DNA of 64,000 bases from Paenibacillus sp. HWE-109 (lineage in GTDB: Bacteria; Bacillota; Bacilli; Paenibacillales; NBRC-103111). Location: positions 7,083,001 through 7,147,000 of the forward strand of contig NZ_CP091881.1 of NCBI RefSeq assembly GCF_022163125.1, in the 5' to 3' direction. The notes under the pieces were generated by a model. The model ran no database searches, had not been told where the DNA came from, and was given only the letters and a program-made list of their open reading frames with translations. Each line of letters starts with the position of its first letter. The stretch's first letter is position 1. Below are positions 16,867 through 25,410 of this stretch, piece after piece. The translations under genes and the position numbers were made by a program.

Positions 16867-17106
16867 CTAGAGGATCTCATTCTGCCAAATAGCTTGTTCA
16901 TACCTCCAAACCAACAGCCATTCGAACAAATAAGCACGTTCAGCTGCCTTATTCTCAGTGCATCGAACCACTCCATCATGGTGGGGCAGGTTCTCAGCAT
17001 TTTCCTTTCCTGTAAGCGCGTTTTTCAGCGTTACAGCTGCTTTCGGTCCGGCACCTACAGCTTTAACGCTGTAAAACAGCGTTATCTCACTCGGCGTGCC
17101 AGCCAC
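16867..17106 (-). CDS. Small repeat-associated hypothetical protein (possible remnant)
   Basis: A 79-codon frame has a centre 'HHDGVVRCTENKAAERAYLFEWLLVWRYEQ' (about residues 41-70) that closely matches the frame at 61040-61300 ('NKVAERAYLFELLLFWRYK'). No convincing ribosome site precedes it, and the rest of the two proteins differs. Both lie directly beside blocks of the AGTTCCCT repeat. It may be a small real gene family or a decayed fragment spread together with the repeat. I do not recognise a domain. Confidence 0.35.
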   Translation of the reverse strand: MAGTPSEITLFYSVKAVGAGPKAAVTLKNALTGKENAENLPHHDGVVRCTENKAAERAYLFEWLLVWRYEQAIWQNEIL

Positions 17107-17194
17107 AGAAGCTTCTTGGTTCCCCCCCGCGGGCCCGTTCCATTAGACGTTAGCCGTTAGCCTGCCCCCCCCCAACCGCTCAGCAAAGTTCCCC
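17107..17194. other. Short intergenic stretch with poly-C
   Basis: It contains a direct repeat GTTAGCCGTTAGCC and a run of nine C residues (17165-17173) just after the end of the helicase gene. No gene or clear terminator is seen. Confidence 0.4.
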
Positions 17195-19516
17195 CTACCG
17201 GCGCTGCGCAGGGAGCACAGTGTACGCCCGCCACTCCTCCGGCAGCAATCGCTGATACAGCGGCTGCAAGTAGCGGTCATCGATCAGCAGCAGCACGCCC
17301 CGATCCGTTTCGGAGCGGATCAAGCGGCCGCCGGCCTGCTGCACTTTGTTCATGCCGGGGAAGACGTAGGCGTACTCGTAGCCGTTTTTGCCGGTACTGT
17401 CCATGTAAGACTTGATCAGGTTGCGCTCCGGTCCCAGCTGCGGCAAACCGACGCCCACGACGGCGACACCCGTCAGTCGGTCACCGACCAAATCGATGCC
17501 TTCGGAGAAGATGCCGCCCATCACAGCAAACCCCACAAGCGTAGTCTCCGTCCCCGCCTGGAACTCCGCCAGAAACTGCTCCCGCTCCTCCTCGGACATC
17601 TGCGCCTGTTGAACGAGCACCCTCATCTCGCTGCCCGCAGCAAGATCAGTGAAAACCTCGTACACGCTGCTCATATAGGCATACGAAGGGAAGAACACCA
17701 AATAATTGCCCGTCCGCCCGGTCACCAATTCGTACAAAGAGCGGGCTATCGGCTCCCGGCTGCGCTCACGATCCTGATAGCGCGTCGACAAGGGCTGCAC
17801 GAATACTTCCAGCTGATCCTTGCTGAAAGGAGACGGCACCGTCACAGAGTAGTCCTCCTCTCCCGCTCCCAGCGTGTCCATGAAATAGGACAATGGGGAT
17901 AACGTCGCAGAGAAGAACACATGCGACCTGTACCCCTTCCCCATCTGGCGGAGCAGATGGGAGGGGTCGAGGCAGATCAGCTTCACGCTGATCTCGTTCC
18001 TCTCATTGACGGTAAACGTCACATACCGCTCATCGAATAACTTGGCAATCCGCACGAAGTTCTGCGCGTTAAAATACACCTCCAGCAGCAGAACTGCGGA
18101 GGCAGCCGCCGAGCCCCCTTGCCCGGCCAACTCTTTCTCTGCCGCCGCAATGAACACTTCGAGCAGGGCGATCAAGCTCTCCGGCAGCTCAGGTTCCACG
18201 AGCATCTGGCTGTCGCCCATCCTTTTGCGCAGCGCGATATAATACTGATTAAGCGCCTTAGCCGCATCGTGCAGCTCTGCGCGAACGCCTTTGTATTCCC
18301 GCTGCAGTGCGAGAAAACTCGATTTGGGCAGCTCGCTGCTGTACATCTCCCGCGCGCGGTCCACAAGGTTATGCGCCTCATCCACCAGCAAAGCGGTATG
18401 CCGCTTCTGCTCCTCAAACAGCCTTTTTAAATTCACGCGAGGATCGAAAATGTAATTGTAATCACAAATAACCGCATCCGCCGCATAAGCGATATCCAGT
18501 GAAAACTCAAAAGGGCATACGCGGTGCTTACGCGCATACGATTCTATAACAGGACGCGTCATAATTGTCTCATGCCGCAGCACATCCAGCACCGCCTCAT
18601 TAATCCGGTCAAAGTACCCGTCTGCGAACTCACAATGCTCCTTAGTACAGCGAACCTCCTCCTGAAAACAAACCTTATCCTTCGCGGTTATCGTCACAGT
18701 ATGAAGCTGTAATCCTCGGCTCTGCAAAAGCGCAAAGGCTTCCTCCGCAGCGGTGCGCGTTATCGTCTTCGCCGTCAAATAGAAAATCCGCTGCAGCAGC
18801 CCCTGTCCAATCGCTTTGACGGAGGGAAATAAGGTCGACATCGTCTTCCCGATGCCTGTTGGCGCTTTGGCGAACAGCTTATGCCCTTCCTGAATCGTCT
18901 GGTAGACAGCCCCAGCAAGCTTGCGCTGCCCTTCGCGGTAGCTCGGAAACGGAAAAGCCAACTCCTTCACACTCTGATTCCTTCGCTCCTCATGCTCATA
19001 CCTGGCCTGTGCGTACGGATAATACAGCCGCACCACTTGCCACACGAACTGCTCCAGCTCGTCCGCCGTTGCTTCCTCCACAAAGCGAAGCGTTTCCTCC
19101 GACTCGACCTGCATATAAGTAAGTTGTATGCGCATGCGGCTAAGACCGCGATCTTTGGCTACCATATAGGCATAGCACTTCGCTTGCGCCCAGTGAACGG
19201 GATAGGAATCCGCTTCAATCAGCGTGATATCTCCGGATGTCGATTTGATTTCATCGACCGTAACCGTTAGGCCATCGTCATCCATCAGCAACCCATCACA
19301 GCGTCCATCAATGACAAATATAAGGCCTTCATAGGGAATCTCTGCTGATACATACACCTCATGCTGATCCAATTCGCCATATTGTTTCTGCAGTTTCTGA
19401 TGGGCTTTGGTGCCTTCGGTCAGCGCCTTGCTCGTTCGAAAGCCGGACTCGATACTGCCGCTGCGATACACATACTCAACCAAAGAGCGCACAGAAATAT
19501 TGACGATATCAGCCAT
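17195..19516 (-). CDS. DinG/Rad3-type ATP-dependent DNA helicase with nuclease-like N-terminal domain
   Basis: This is a 773-residue superfamily 2 helicase. The N-terminal ~190 residues look like a PD-(D/E)XK domain ('IDGRCDG' ... 'VDEIKST'). The helicase core has Walker A 'KAPTGIGKTMST', DEAH box 'LLVDEAHNLVDRA', and C-terminal motifs 'FSATLSPLSYF', 'GNYLVFFPSYAYMSSVYEVF' and 'QAGGRLIRSETDRGVLLLID'. Four Cys between motifs I and II ('VCFQEEVRC', 'EHC', 'RVCPFE') fit the 4Fe-4S cluster of XPD/DinG enzymes. It probably acts in DNA repair or replication-conflict resolution. Start at ATG 19516 with GGAG upstream; an ATG at 19531 is the alternative. Confidence 0.88.
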   Translation of the reverse strand: MADIVNISVRSLVEYVYRSGSIESGFRTSKALTEGTKAHQKLQKQYGELDQHEVYVSAEIPYEGLIFVIDGRCDGLLMDDDGLTVTVDEIKSTSGDITLIEADSYPVHWAQAKCYAYMVAKDRGLSRMRIQLTYMQVESEETLRFVEEATADELEQFVWQVVRLYYPYAQARYEHEERRNQSVKELAFPFPSYREGQRKLAGAVYQTIQEGHKLFAKAPTGIGKTMSTLFPSVKAIGQGLLQRIFYLTAKTITRTAAEEAFALLQSRGLQLHTVTITAKDKVCFQEEVRCTKEHCEFADGYFDRINEAVLDVLRHETIMTRPVIESYARKHRVCPFEFSLDIAYAADAVICDYNYIFDPRVNLKRLFEEQKRHTALLVDEAHNLVDRAREMYSSELPKSSFLALQREYKGVRAELHDAAKALNQYYIALRKRMGDSQMLVEPELPESLIALLEVFIAAAEKELAGQGGSAAASAVLLLEVYFNAQNFVRIAKLFDERYVTFTVNERNEISVKLICLDPSHLLRQMGKGYRSHVFFSATLSPLSYFMDTLGAGEEDYSVTVPSPFSKDQLEVFVQPLSTRYQDRERSREPIARSLYELVTGRTGNYLVFFPSYAYMSSVYEVFTDLAAGSEMRVLVQQAQMSEEEREQFLAEFQAGTETTLVGFAVMGGIFSEGIDLVGDRLTGVAVVGVGLPQLGPERNLIKSYMDSTGKNGYEYAYVFPGMNKVQQAGGRLIRSETDRGVLLLIDDRYLQPLYQRLLPEEWRAYTVLPAQRR

Positions 19517-19591
19517 GTAATGATTCTCCATTCCAGAACATTTGTTCCTTATTTTAACATGAAATGATCCCCAAGAGAAAGGATGCCGCAC

Positions 19592-20626
19592 ATGTTCTAT
19601 TTCACTAAGTTCTTTCTCAAATTGCTGCGATTGAATAACAAGTTTGTATTCGGTCTCGCCCTTCTGTTTCTTATGCTGTCATCTTCCTGTGCCTATCTCT
19701 TGGAAAAAGAAACCTTCGGCAATCTCTTCAACGGCCTCTGGTGGGTCATGACAACCGTGACCACAACCGGCTACGGGGATTATTATCCCAGAACGGTAGC
19801 AGGCAAATGCCTCGGGATCTTTCTCTACATTTTCGGTATCGGCTTAATCTCTGTAACCATTGGCAAAGTGATTGACTCCCTATTCATTTACAGACAACGA
19901 AAGGAGGCGGGCAAATTGAGATATCAAGGCGAAAAGCACTTCGTTATGATCGATTGGAGCAAACATGCGGAGCTTGCCATCCAGGAAATTCTGAATTCCG
20001 ATGCAGAAACCGAGATCGTGCTCATTGATACACTGGAAAAGACGCCTATCATTCATAATCGCGTTCATTACATCCAAGGAAACCCGACACATCTGGAAAC
20101 GTTGGATATGGCCAATATGACGAAGGCGCGCGCCGTTTTTGTCTTTGCGAATGACACCACCGAAGACCATACCATGCTTCGCGATCCTTCCTTCGTTGAT
20201 GGCAAAACCCTGCTTGTCGCCACTACGATTGAGCGAAATTATCGGCACGTTCACTCCATTGTTGAGATTAAAAACCGGGAAAATATGCAAAACTTCCAAC
20301 ACGTTAACGTCAATGAATTCATCCTTGGCAACGAAACTATTTCACAACTTGCCGTCCGCTCCGCTTTCGCGCCAGGGTCTTCCCGCATTGTGTCCCAGCT
20401 TCTGACCAAACAATCCGATAGCAACTTCCATGTGCTTGGCCGGAGAAAAGCTTGGAGAACCTACCGCGACGCTTTTGAGCAGCTGCTTGAAGAGGGCGCT
20501 ACTCTGATCTCTGATGGCGATCAATTGAACATCAACCGCAAGCTGGACCAACTGATTCCCGAGGAGGCTCGGCTGTTCGTCATTTGTGACATGGAAACCT
20601 ATGAACGCATTTCTGTTATCGAATGA
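19592..20626 (+). CDS. Potassium channel with RCK (TrkA-N) domain
   Basis: The 344-residue protein has a first membrane helix (residues ~10-35), a pore loop with the K+ selectivity filter in 'TTVTTTGYGDYYP' and a second helix 'CLGIFLYIFGIGLISVTIGKVIDSLF'. A cytoplasmic Rossmann-type RCK domain follows ('HFVMIDWSKHAELAIQEI', 'EIVLID', 'GNPTHLETLDMANMTKARAVFVFANDT'). The layout is that of MthK/YugO-type two-helix channels, working as tetramers. GxGxxG is replaced by 'IDWSKHAE', so NAD binding is doubtful. The ATG at 19592 is favoured because GAGAAAGGA lies 9 bases upstream; the ATG at 19583 is too close to it. Divergent from the helicase. Confidence 0.9.
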   Translation: MFYFTKFFLKLLRLNNKFVFGLALLFLMLSSSCAYLLEKETFGNLFNGLWWVMTTVTTTGYGDYYPRTVAGKCLGIFLYIFGIGLISVTIGKVIDSLFIYRQRKEAGKLRYQGEKHFVMIDWSKHAELAIQEILNSDAETEIVLIDTLEKTPIIHNRVHYIQGNPTHLETLDMANMTKARAVFVFANDTTEDHTMLRDPSFVDGKTLLVATTIERNYRHVHSIVEIKNRENMQNFQHVNVNEFILGNETISQLAVRSAFAPGSSRIVSQLLTKQSDSNFHVLGRRKAWRTYRDAFEQLLEEGATLISDGDQLNINRKLDQLIPEEARLFVICDMETYERISVIE

Positions 20627-20671
20627 AAAAGGACACCTGCGCAGCAGCCATGCGCGCTCAGTGTCCCTCCT
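20627..20671. terminator. Terminator between convergent genes
   Basis: GGACAC / GTGTCC with an inner TGCGC / GCGCG stem forms a hairpin, with A-rich and T-rich flanks, between the K+ channel and the M23 peptidase genes. Confidence 0.6.
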
Positions 20672-20672
20672 C

Positions 20673-22076
20673 TTAATTTTTCGGTTCCGCCCAGCGAAAC
20701 GGTGTCGTAGCCCAGAACAAATCGGGATTGACCTGCACGTTATGCGCCCAAAAAGTAAAGTGCAAATGCGGCCCGGTAGAGAATCCCGTCGTGCCGACTA
20801 GCCCGATAATATCGCCTTGCTTGACGCGATCGCCCGTTTTGACGCGCAGCTCGGAAAGGTGGGCGTATTGAGAGAACAGACCCATCCCATGATCGAGATA
20901 AATGGAATTGCCCGTCAGGTACAGGCTGTCCGCAAGCGCGACAACCCCGTCATTGGCCGCCTTGATCGGGGTGCCTTCCTTCGCGGCCAGATCGACAGCC
21001 AGATGCGCGCTGTCGTATTTCCCGTTCACATACCGCGTGTATCCATACGGCGTCGTCAAAATCCCCTCGATCGGCTTCACGAACGGCCCGCTGAACAGAA
21101 ACTCCGGCTCTGACTTGCTGCGCGCCAGATCAATCTTCTTCTGATCGGCATTAATGCGCGCCGTATCCTGCTTCATGCTTTCCATTTCAGCGGTGACTTT
21201 CAAATACTGCGTTTCGAATTTTTTCGCCTGAATGGTTAACGTTTGATCACCGATCGGATATTTGCCCGGCTTCGCCTGCATCGTGATCGGCAAATAAGTA
21301 AAATAACCGCCCCCGAAGGGCTGAAGGTTATACTCTTTACCCAGCCACTCGACTTTCCCCGGCTTATTATGGCGAACGAGAACCACGTCGCCAGGGGCTG
21401 ACATATTCGGAATAAGTGTCCACTCCGACTGGATGGCCGCCTTGGCTGAATCGGTAGACGCGTATAGCGCGGCTTCCTTTTTCAACTGTACAAGCCGCTC
21501 TTTCTCTGCGATGATGGCGGCACGAACAGCAGATGTCACCTCACCGTTCCACGTTTGTCCCCCATCTGTCGTCACCAACAAAGGAGTCTGCAGCGCCCCG
21601 GCCTCTCCCACGAGTGCCCATCCGATCCGGTCGGTCAGAAACTGGGTTTGTTTGACCGGATACGTCTTGGATCCGAACATCAGGCTGGTCACCTGCTGAT
21701 TCATGCTCATTCCCAGCATTCCGAGTGTCGTTTCGTCTACCGCTTCATGGCCCACAGCCGCCTCACTCGGCAAGCTTGCCTCCGCTTCCAGCCACTGTGC
21801 TCCTCCATCCTCCGTCTTCATCACACCGTCCGAATATCTCAGCCAGCCATGTTCGAAGTCAACCATATGGAAATCGAGCGCATCCCGATGAACGGGCGCC
21901 ATTGTCGGGGCTGGCTGTTCTGCCTTCTGCTCCATTGTAGGCGTCAACGTAAAATACTGCCTTCCCAAGAACACAACAATACTAGCCGCCAGCAAGCAAA
22001 AAATAGTAAGAAGAAGCCAATACTTAGGTGAGTACAGCAGTGAGGAGCGGCGCTCGTGGCGCGTTCGCAGTTTCAT
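20673..22076 (-). CDS. Membrane-anchored M23 (LytM-type) peptidase
   Basis: The 467-residue protein has a single N-terminal membrane anchor (residues ~18-40), a long extracellular middle part with a coiled-coil stretch ('ETQYLKVTAEMESMKQDTARINADQKKID') and a C-terminal M23 domain. The zinc/catalytic motifs are present: 'HLAVDLAAKEGTPIKAANDGVV' (HxxxD), 'YLDHGMGLFSQYAHLSEL' and 'GFSTGPHLHFTFW' (HxH). It should cut peptide bridges of peptidoglycan or regulate other hydrolases. GGAAGGGAAG lies 13 bases before the start, and a three-codon frame (ATG TTT GAA TGA) fits that site better and overlaps the start as ATGA, hinting at translational coupling. Confidence 0.9.
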   Translation of the reverse strand: MKLRTRHERRSSLLYSPKYWLLLTIFCLLAASIVVFLGRQYFTLTPTMEQKAEQPAPTMAPVHRDALDFHMVDFEHGWLRYSDGVMKTEDGGAQWLEAEASLPSEAAVGHEAVDETTLGMLGMSMNQQVTSLMFGSKTYPVKQTQFLTDRIGWALVGEAGALQTPLLVTTDGGQTWNGEVTSAVRAAIIAEKERLVQLKKEAALYASTDSAKAAIQSEWTLIPNMSAPGDVVLVRHNKPGKVEWLGKEYNLQPFGGGYFTYLPITMQAKPGKYPIGDQTLTIQAKKFETQYLKVTAEMESMKQDTARINADQKKIDLARSKSEPEFLFSGPFVKPIEGILTTPYGYTRYVNGKYDSAHLAVDLAAKEGTPIKAANDGVVALADSLYLTGNSIYLDHGMGLFSQYAHLSELRVKTGDRVKQGDIIGLVGTTGFSTGPHLHFTFWAHNVQVNPDLFWATTPFRWAEPKN

Positions 22077-22146
22077 TCAAACATTACTTCCCTTCCGCCA
22101 AAAGAAATTAACTCTATGATCCTATGATAACATATTCCCTCTTGAT

Positions 22147-22200
22147 GCAAAAAAACCACACCAGCCGGAAACAATAACGTCTCCGAGTTGTGTGGTTTTT
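22147..22200 (-). terminator. Terminator after the ydjO-like gene
   Basis: An 11-bp stem AAAAACCACAC / GTGTGGTTTTT with an inner CGGA / TCCG pair is followed by a T-run on the minus strand. It separates the ydjO-like gene from the M23 gene. Confidence 0.85.
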
Positions 22201-22217
22201 CCAAATCATTTGTAATT

Positions 22218-22445
22218 CTATATCTGTACGCCCTTTTTGAGCGTTTTCTGATCACTATTCGTGTTATTAACTAATGGAAGTAACTTGACACTTCGAACCA
22301 TGGGGGACTGACATAAATGACAAGTCGGTACGTGATCGAATGCAAAATTATCTCGCATCCAGCCTTTACAGCCTTCTTTTTCACAAGACCATATCGTCAC
22401 ATTTTCTAGAGGCATCTCTTCAAGCGACTTTTTTCTGGAATACAT
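22218..22445 (-). CDS. YdjO-type cold-inducible zinc-ribbon protein
   Basis: This small 75-residue protein has the zinc-ribbon-like Cys pattern 'WSCEKEGCKGWMRDNF' ... 'CHLCQSPM', which is the signature of the YdjO family found beside cold-shock genes in Bacillales. The start is the ATG at 22445 with a strong TAAGGAGGT site; the longer frame upstream crosses the terminator of the cold-shock gene. It lies directly downstream of that cold-shock gene, the common context of the family. The biochemical role is unknown; binding of Zn2+ by the four Cys is inferred. Confidence 0.85.
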   Translation of the reverse strand: MYSRKKSLEEMPLENVTIWSCEKEGCKGWMRDNFAFDHVPTCHLCQSPMVRSVKLLPLVNNTNSDQKTLKKGVQI

Positions 22446-22505
22446 GATAAACCTCCTTAGTGTTTCGCTATTTGGCAAAACTCTTCCTAGCATGGAACTA
22501 AATTG

Positions 22506-22543
22506 AAAAAGACTGCCATTACACAAGTAAAGGCAGTCTTTTT
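22506..22543 (-). terminator. Terminator after cold-shock gene 1
   Basis: The stem AAAAAGACTGCC / GGCAGTCTTTTT is flanked by A and T runs, giving a bidirectional terminator between the cold-shock gene and the ydjO-like gene. Confidence 0.85.
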
Positions 22544-22550
22544 AATTATA

Positions 22551-22751
22551 TTACAGTTTTACAACGTTTTCTGCTTGTGGTCCGCGGTTGCCTTGAACAA
22601 CGCTGAACTCAACGTGTTGGCCTTCATCCAAAGTTTTGAAACCGTCGCCTTGGATTGCGGAGAAGTGAACGAATACATCGTTGCCGCCTTCAACTTCGAT
22701 AAAACCGAAACCTTTTTCTGCGTTAAACCATTTTACTGTACCAGTAGCCAT
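22551..22751 (-). CDS. CspA-family cold-shock protein, copy 1
   Basis: The 66-residue OB-fold protein carries RNP1 'KGFGFIEV' and RNP2 'VFVHFSAI' and the usual start 'GTVKWFNAEKG' and end 'RGPQAENVVKL'. It binds single-stranded RNA/DNA and acts as an RNA chaperone. Start at ATG 22751 with TTGGAGGT upstream. The leader (22752-22880) is unusually conserved with that of copy 2 at 38.1 kb. The two proteins differ at only about eight positions, mainly around 'AIQGDGFKTLDEGQHVEFSVVQ'. Confidence 0.95.
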   Translation of the reverse strand: MATGTVKWFNAEKGFGFIEVEGGNDVFVHFSAIQGDGFKTLDEGQHVEFSVVQGNRGPQAENVVKL

Positions 22752-22880
22752 GAGAAATACCTCCAAAAATTATTAACATGTTTTTTATTCTTCAAAGAGA
22801 AAAAAATTCACACATTGTAAAAGTTTCACTAACAAAAATGAAAACCCTTTACAATATGTGAATTCAGGTTCTTTTTGTCG
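22752..22880 (-). promoter_or_regulatory. Conserved cold-shock leader/promoter region, copy 1
   Basis: On the minus strand the blocks ATTGTAAAGGGTT, TCATTT, GTGAAAC and CAATGTGTGAATTTTTTT recur in the same order upstream of cold-shock gene 2 (38147-38270). Such conservation of untranslated sequence suggests a shared promoter and a structured, temperature-responsive 5' leader. Confidence 0.55.
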
Positions 22881-23098
22881 ATTGGATTCATCATACCATA
22901 ACCATTTTGAAAACGCAAACTATTTCCAGATTATTCACAACAATGCAATCGCTTACCTCATAAAAATGGGCGCAATGGGGCAATGGCTTGATTCCCCAAC
23001 TTTAGTCTAGGGTTTGACTTAGTCTCGGGACCGTATGAAGGGTTTCGGCAGGGTACTATACTTAGACTATCGCAAATTAACTAGGAGGTTTCTTCATT

Positions 23099-25141
23099 GT
23101 GTATAGCATAAGCATTAATATTATATTGTTCGTCAGTCCGCTTTTCTTTATTTTCGCATGGATCGGCAGCGTCAAAGCATCACGACTGTTATACAGCTCA
23201 AGCATCGAGCGATTGAACCGCAAAACACGCAAATTACTCTTCTGGTCGTGGTTCCCAGTACTTCCAGCGGCCTTGATCATAGCGACAATCGCTTGGATGC
23301 AGCAAACCATGGAGCAAGACTTTTGGTTGGATCGTGTTTTCATCCAAGCCCCGCTTATTATTGTGCCTATATTAGCCATATGGTTCGCAGCGGTGCCTAA
23401 GTTGATTAAACTCAAACGTGTCACGAAGCAAATATTGGCGGAACAAGCCACGAATGAGCATAGCCTAGCGGATCAAGATGAGCATAACGCGGCATTGCAG
23501 CCTAATTCCCCGGTATACCAAAGAGCCGCAAGCCCAGCGCTCATTCTTCCTTTTCAAATGACAGCCCTAGGTGCACTGACAGCCCTTTATTTTGCTTGGG
23601 TGCCGCCGATGCCGTTGCAATGGCTGGAAATTACTGTTCCCCTGGCAGTCTTCGTCCTGGCTACTGCCGGACTTTGGGCGAGACACCACATCCGCTTCAA
23701 ACAGATAGGCAAAGCACCGAATTATGTGGTTCCGGCCTTTTGGAAACGCGCTTCCGCAATGTTAGGCGTATGCGTCATCATCGCTGGATCAGCTTACTAT
23801 TTATTTACTACCGCCATCAATAACAGTGAATTGCCGACAGAAATTGATATGGCGAGCGGAACCGTTAATTATGGCGGTCAGGCCATACCAGTGGGCATGA
23901 GTTCGCACAACCAACAAAGCAGTGTGGAGGGACTGAACGGTTCCTCAGCTAAAACAGTATCGGTCGCCGATCTGACTGGCCCGCAAGAAGGAACGCCGAA
24001 TCGTCGCTTCACTCTGACCGCGCAGAAAAAGACCGTCACACTTAGCTCCGGCAAAACGATCGACGCCTGGACGTACAACGGACAAATCCCAGGGCCTGAA
24101 CTGCGCATGAAAGAGGGGGAATTGGTCGAAATCACCTTGGTCAACGAAGATATTGAGCAAGGCGTTACTGCCGATTGGCAGGGGCTGGATGTCCCCAATG
24201 CCGAGGATGGCGTTGCCGGCGCTACGCAGAGTGCCGTGATGCCGGGAGAAGCGCACACGTACCGTCTCCGCGCTGAGCAAGTCGGGACATTCTGGTATCA
24301 TTCCAACCAGGTTTCACAGGATTCCATCCGTTCGGGGCTGTTCGGAGCCCTGATCGTCGAGCCGAAAGAGACACCAATGCAAACGGTGAAGGATATTACA
24401 GTCATGCCGCATCAGTGGAAAGAAGCCGGGATGGCTATCGGATCAACGGACCAGTTGGAGCGTATGACGATTGAGCCAGGCACATCGGTTCGTATGCGAT
24501 TGATTAATACGGATGATTGGGTTCAGCAAAAATATACGCTCATTGGCACCCACTTCGAGGTTGCCGCTATTGACGGCACTGAACTTAATAAACCGGATAT
24601 TTTGACCAACACGCATATCGTAGCTGCTGCATGGGGGCGTTATGATCTGACATTCATAATGCCGGAGCATCCGGTTTACCTCAGCGTTGGGGATAACGGC
24701 AGATTGGGGATCTTGATGTCCCCGGATGGGAAAGGCGAGGTGCCGGCAATCTCCCGAACCGTTGCTTTTGATCCTCTTCACTATGGCAGCCCGGCTGCTA
24801 CACCCGTGGATGCGAATAGCCGATTCAATCACGACTTCACTTTAATCCTAGATCATAAATTAGGTTTTTATAACCGCAATATAGACTTCCTATACACAAT
24901 GAATGGGCATGTATTCCCAGACACTCCGATGCCGATGTTCAAAGAAGGTGATCTCGTCAAAACCACCATCGTCAATCGCGGCAATGTCGATCATCCGATG
25001 CACCTTCTCGGACACCATATGCTCGTATTATCCCGTAATGGAAAGCCCTCCACAGGCAGTCCATGGTGGACCGATACGTTAGGCGTGCAACCCGGTGAAA
25101 CCTATGAAGTTGCTTTCGTTGCTGATCATCCAGGTTTATGA
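23099..25141 (+). CDS. Multicopper-oxidase-fold membrane protein with degenerate copper sites
   Basis: This 680-residue protein has about six membrane helices in the first ~235 residues, followed by cupredoxin domains of a multicopper oxidase ('TIDAWTYNGQIPGPELRMKEGELVEITLVN', 'NAEDGVAGATQSAVMPGEAHTYRLRAEQVGTFWYHS', 'HPMHLLGHHMLVLSRNGKPSTGSPWWTDTLGVQPGETYEVAF'). The copper ligands are largely gone: HWHG is DWQG (~359-362), HSHQ is HSNQ (~401-404), HPMHLHGHH is HPMHLLGHH (~632-640), and the protein stops at 'ADHPGL' where 'WMxHCHxLxH' should follow. It is therefore probably unable to reduce oxygen. GTG start with AGGAGG. It may be a pseudo-enzyme with a structural or metal-sensing role, or a decaying gene. 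Confidence 0.85.
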   Translation: MYSISINIILFVSPLFFIFAWIGSVKASRLLYSSSIERLNRKTRKLLFWSWFPVLPAALIIATIAWMQQTMEQDFWLDRVFIQAPLIIVPILAIWFAAVPKLIKLKRVTKQILAEQATNEHSLADQDEHNAALQPNSPVYQRAASPALILPFQMTALGALTALYFAWVPPMPLQWLEITVPLAVFVLATAGLWARHHIRFKQIGKAPNYVVPAFWKRASAMLGVCVIIAGSAYYLFTTAINNSELPTEIDMASGTVNYGGQAIPVGMSSHNQQSSVEGLNGSSAKTVSVADLTGPQEGTPNRRFTLTAQKKTVTLSSGKTIDAWTYNGQIPGPELRMKEGELVEITLVNEDIEQGVTADWQGLDVPNAEDGVAGATQSAVMPGEAHTYRLRAEQVGTFWYHSNQVSQDSIRSGLFGALIVEPKETPMQTVKDITVMPHQWKEAGMAIGSTDQLERMTIEPGTSVRMRLINTDDWVQQKYTLIGTHFEVAAIDGTELNKPDILTNTHIVAAAWGRYDLTFIMPEHPVYLSVGDNGRLGILMSPDGKGEVPAISRTVAFDPLHYGSPAATPVDANSRFNHDFTLILDHKLGFYNRNIDFLYTMNGHVFPDTPMPMFKEGDLVKTTIVNRGNVDHPMHLLGHHMLVLSRNGKPSTGSPWWTDTLGVQPGETYEVAFVADHPGL

Positions 25142-25410
25142 AATGAAAATGAGATTTTCAGAAAAGAGGGAGGGCATGTCAGTTAATCTAACGCACTGTT
25201 GACAAATGACTCCGATCCGTTTACGCTAGAAGAAAGCAAGGACAGAACTGAATAGGAACCATTTCGTATAACCTTAATAATTGGATTAAGGGTCTCTACT
25301 TAGAAACCGTAAATTTCTAGCTACGAAAAATGTGCACACTGGCATATTTTTCGTGGCTATTTTTTGTTCCCTAGCTTTTACGATGACAAATATGCAGGAG
25401 GTTTATCGCG
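25142..25410 (+). terminator. Intergenic stretch with terminator (25318-25366)
   Basis: The hairpin TAGCTACGAAAAATGTGC / GGCATATTTTTCGTGGCTA is followed by TTTTTT. The rest of the gap shows no continuation of the oxidase in any frame and no other gene; AGGAGGT before 25411 serves the next gene. Confidence 0.75.

Noticed and set aside
22073..22255. 60-codon minus-strand frame between the ydjO-like and M23 genes
   Set aside because: It runs through a strong terminator hairpin and has no ribosome site or domain.
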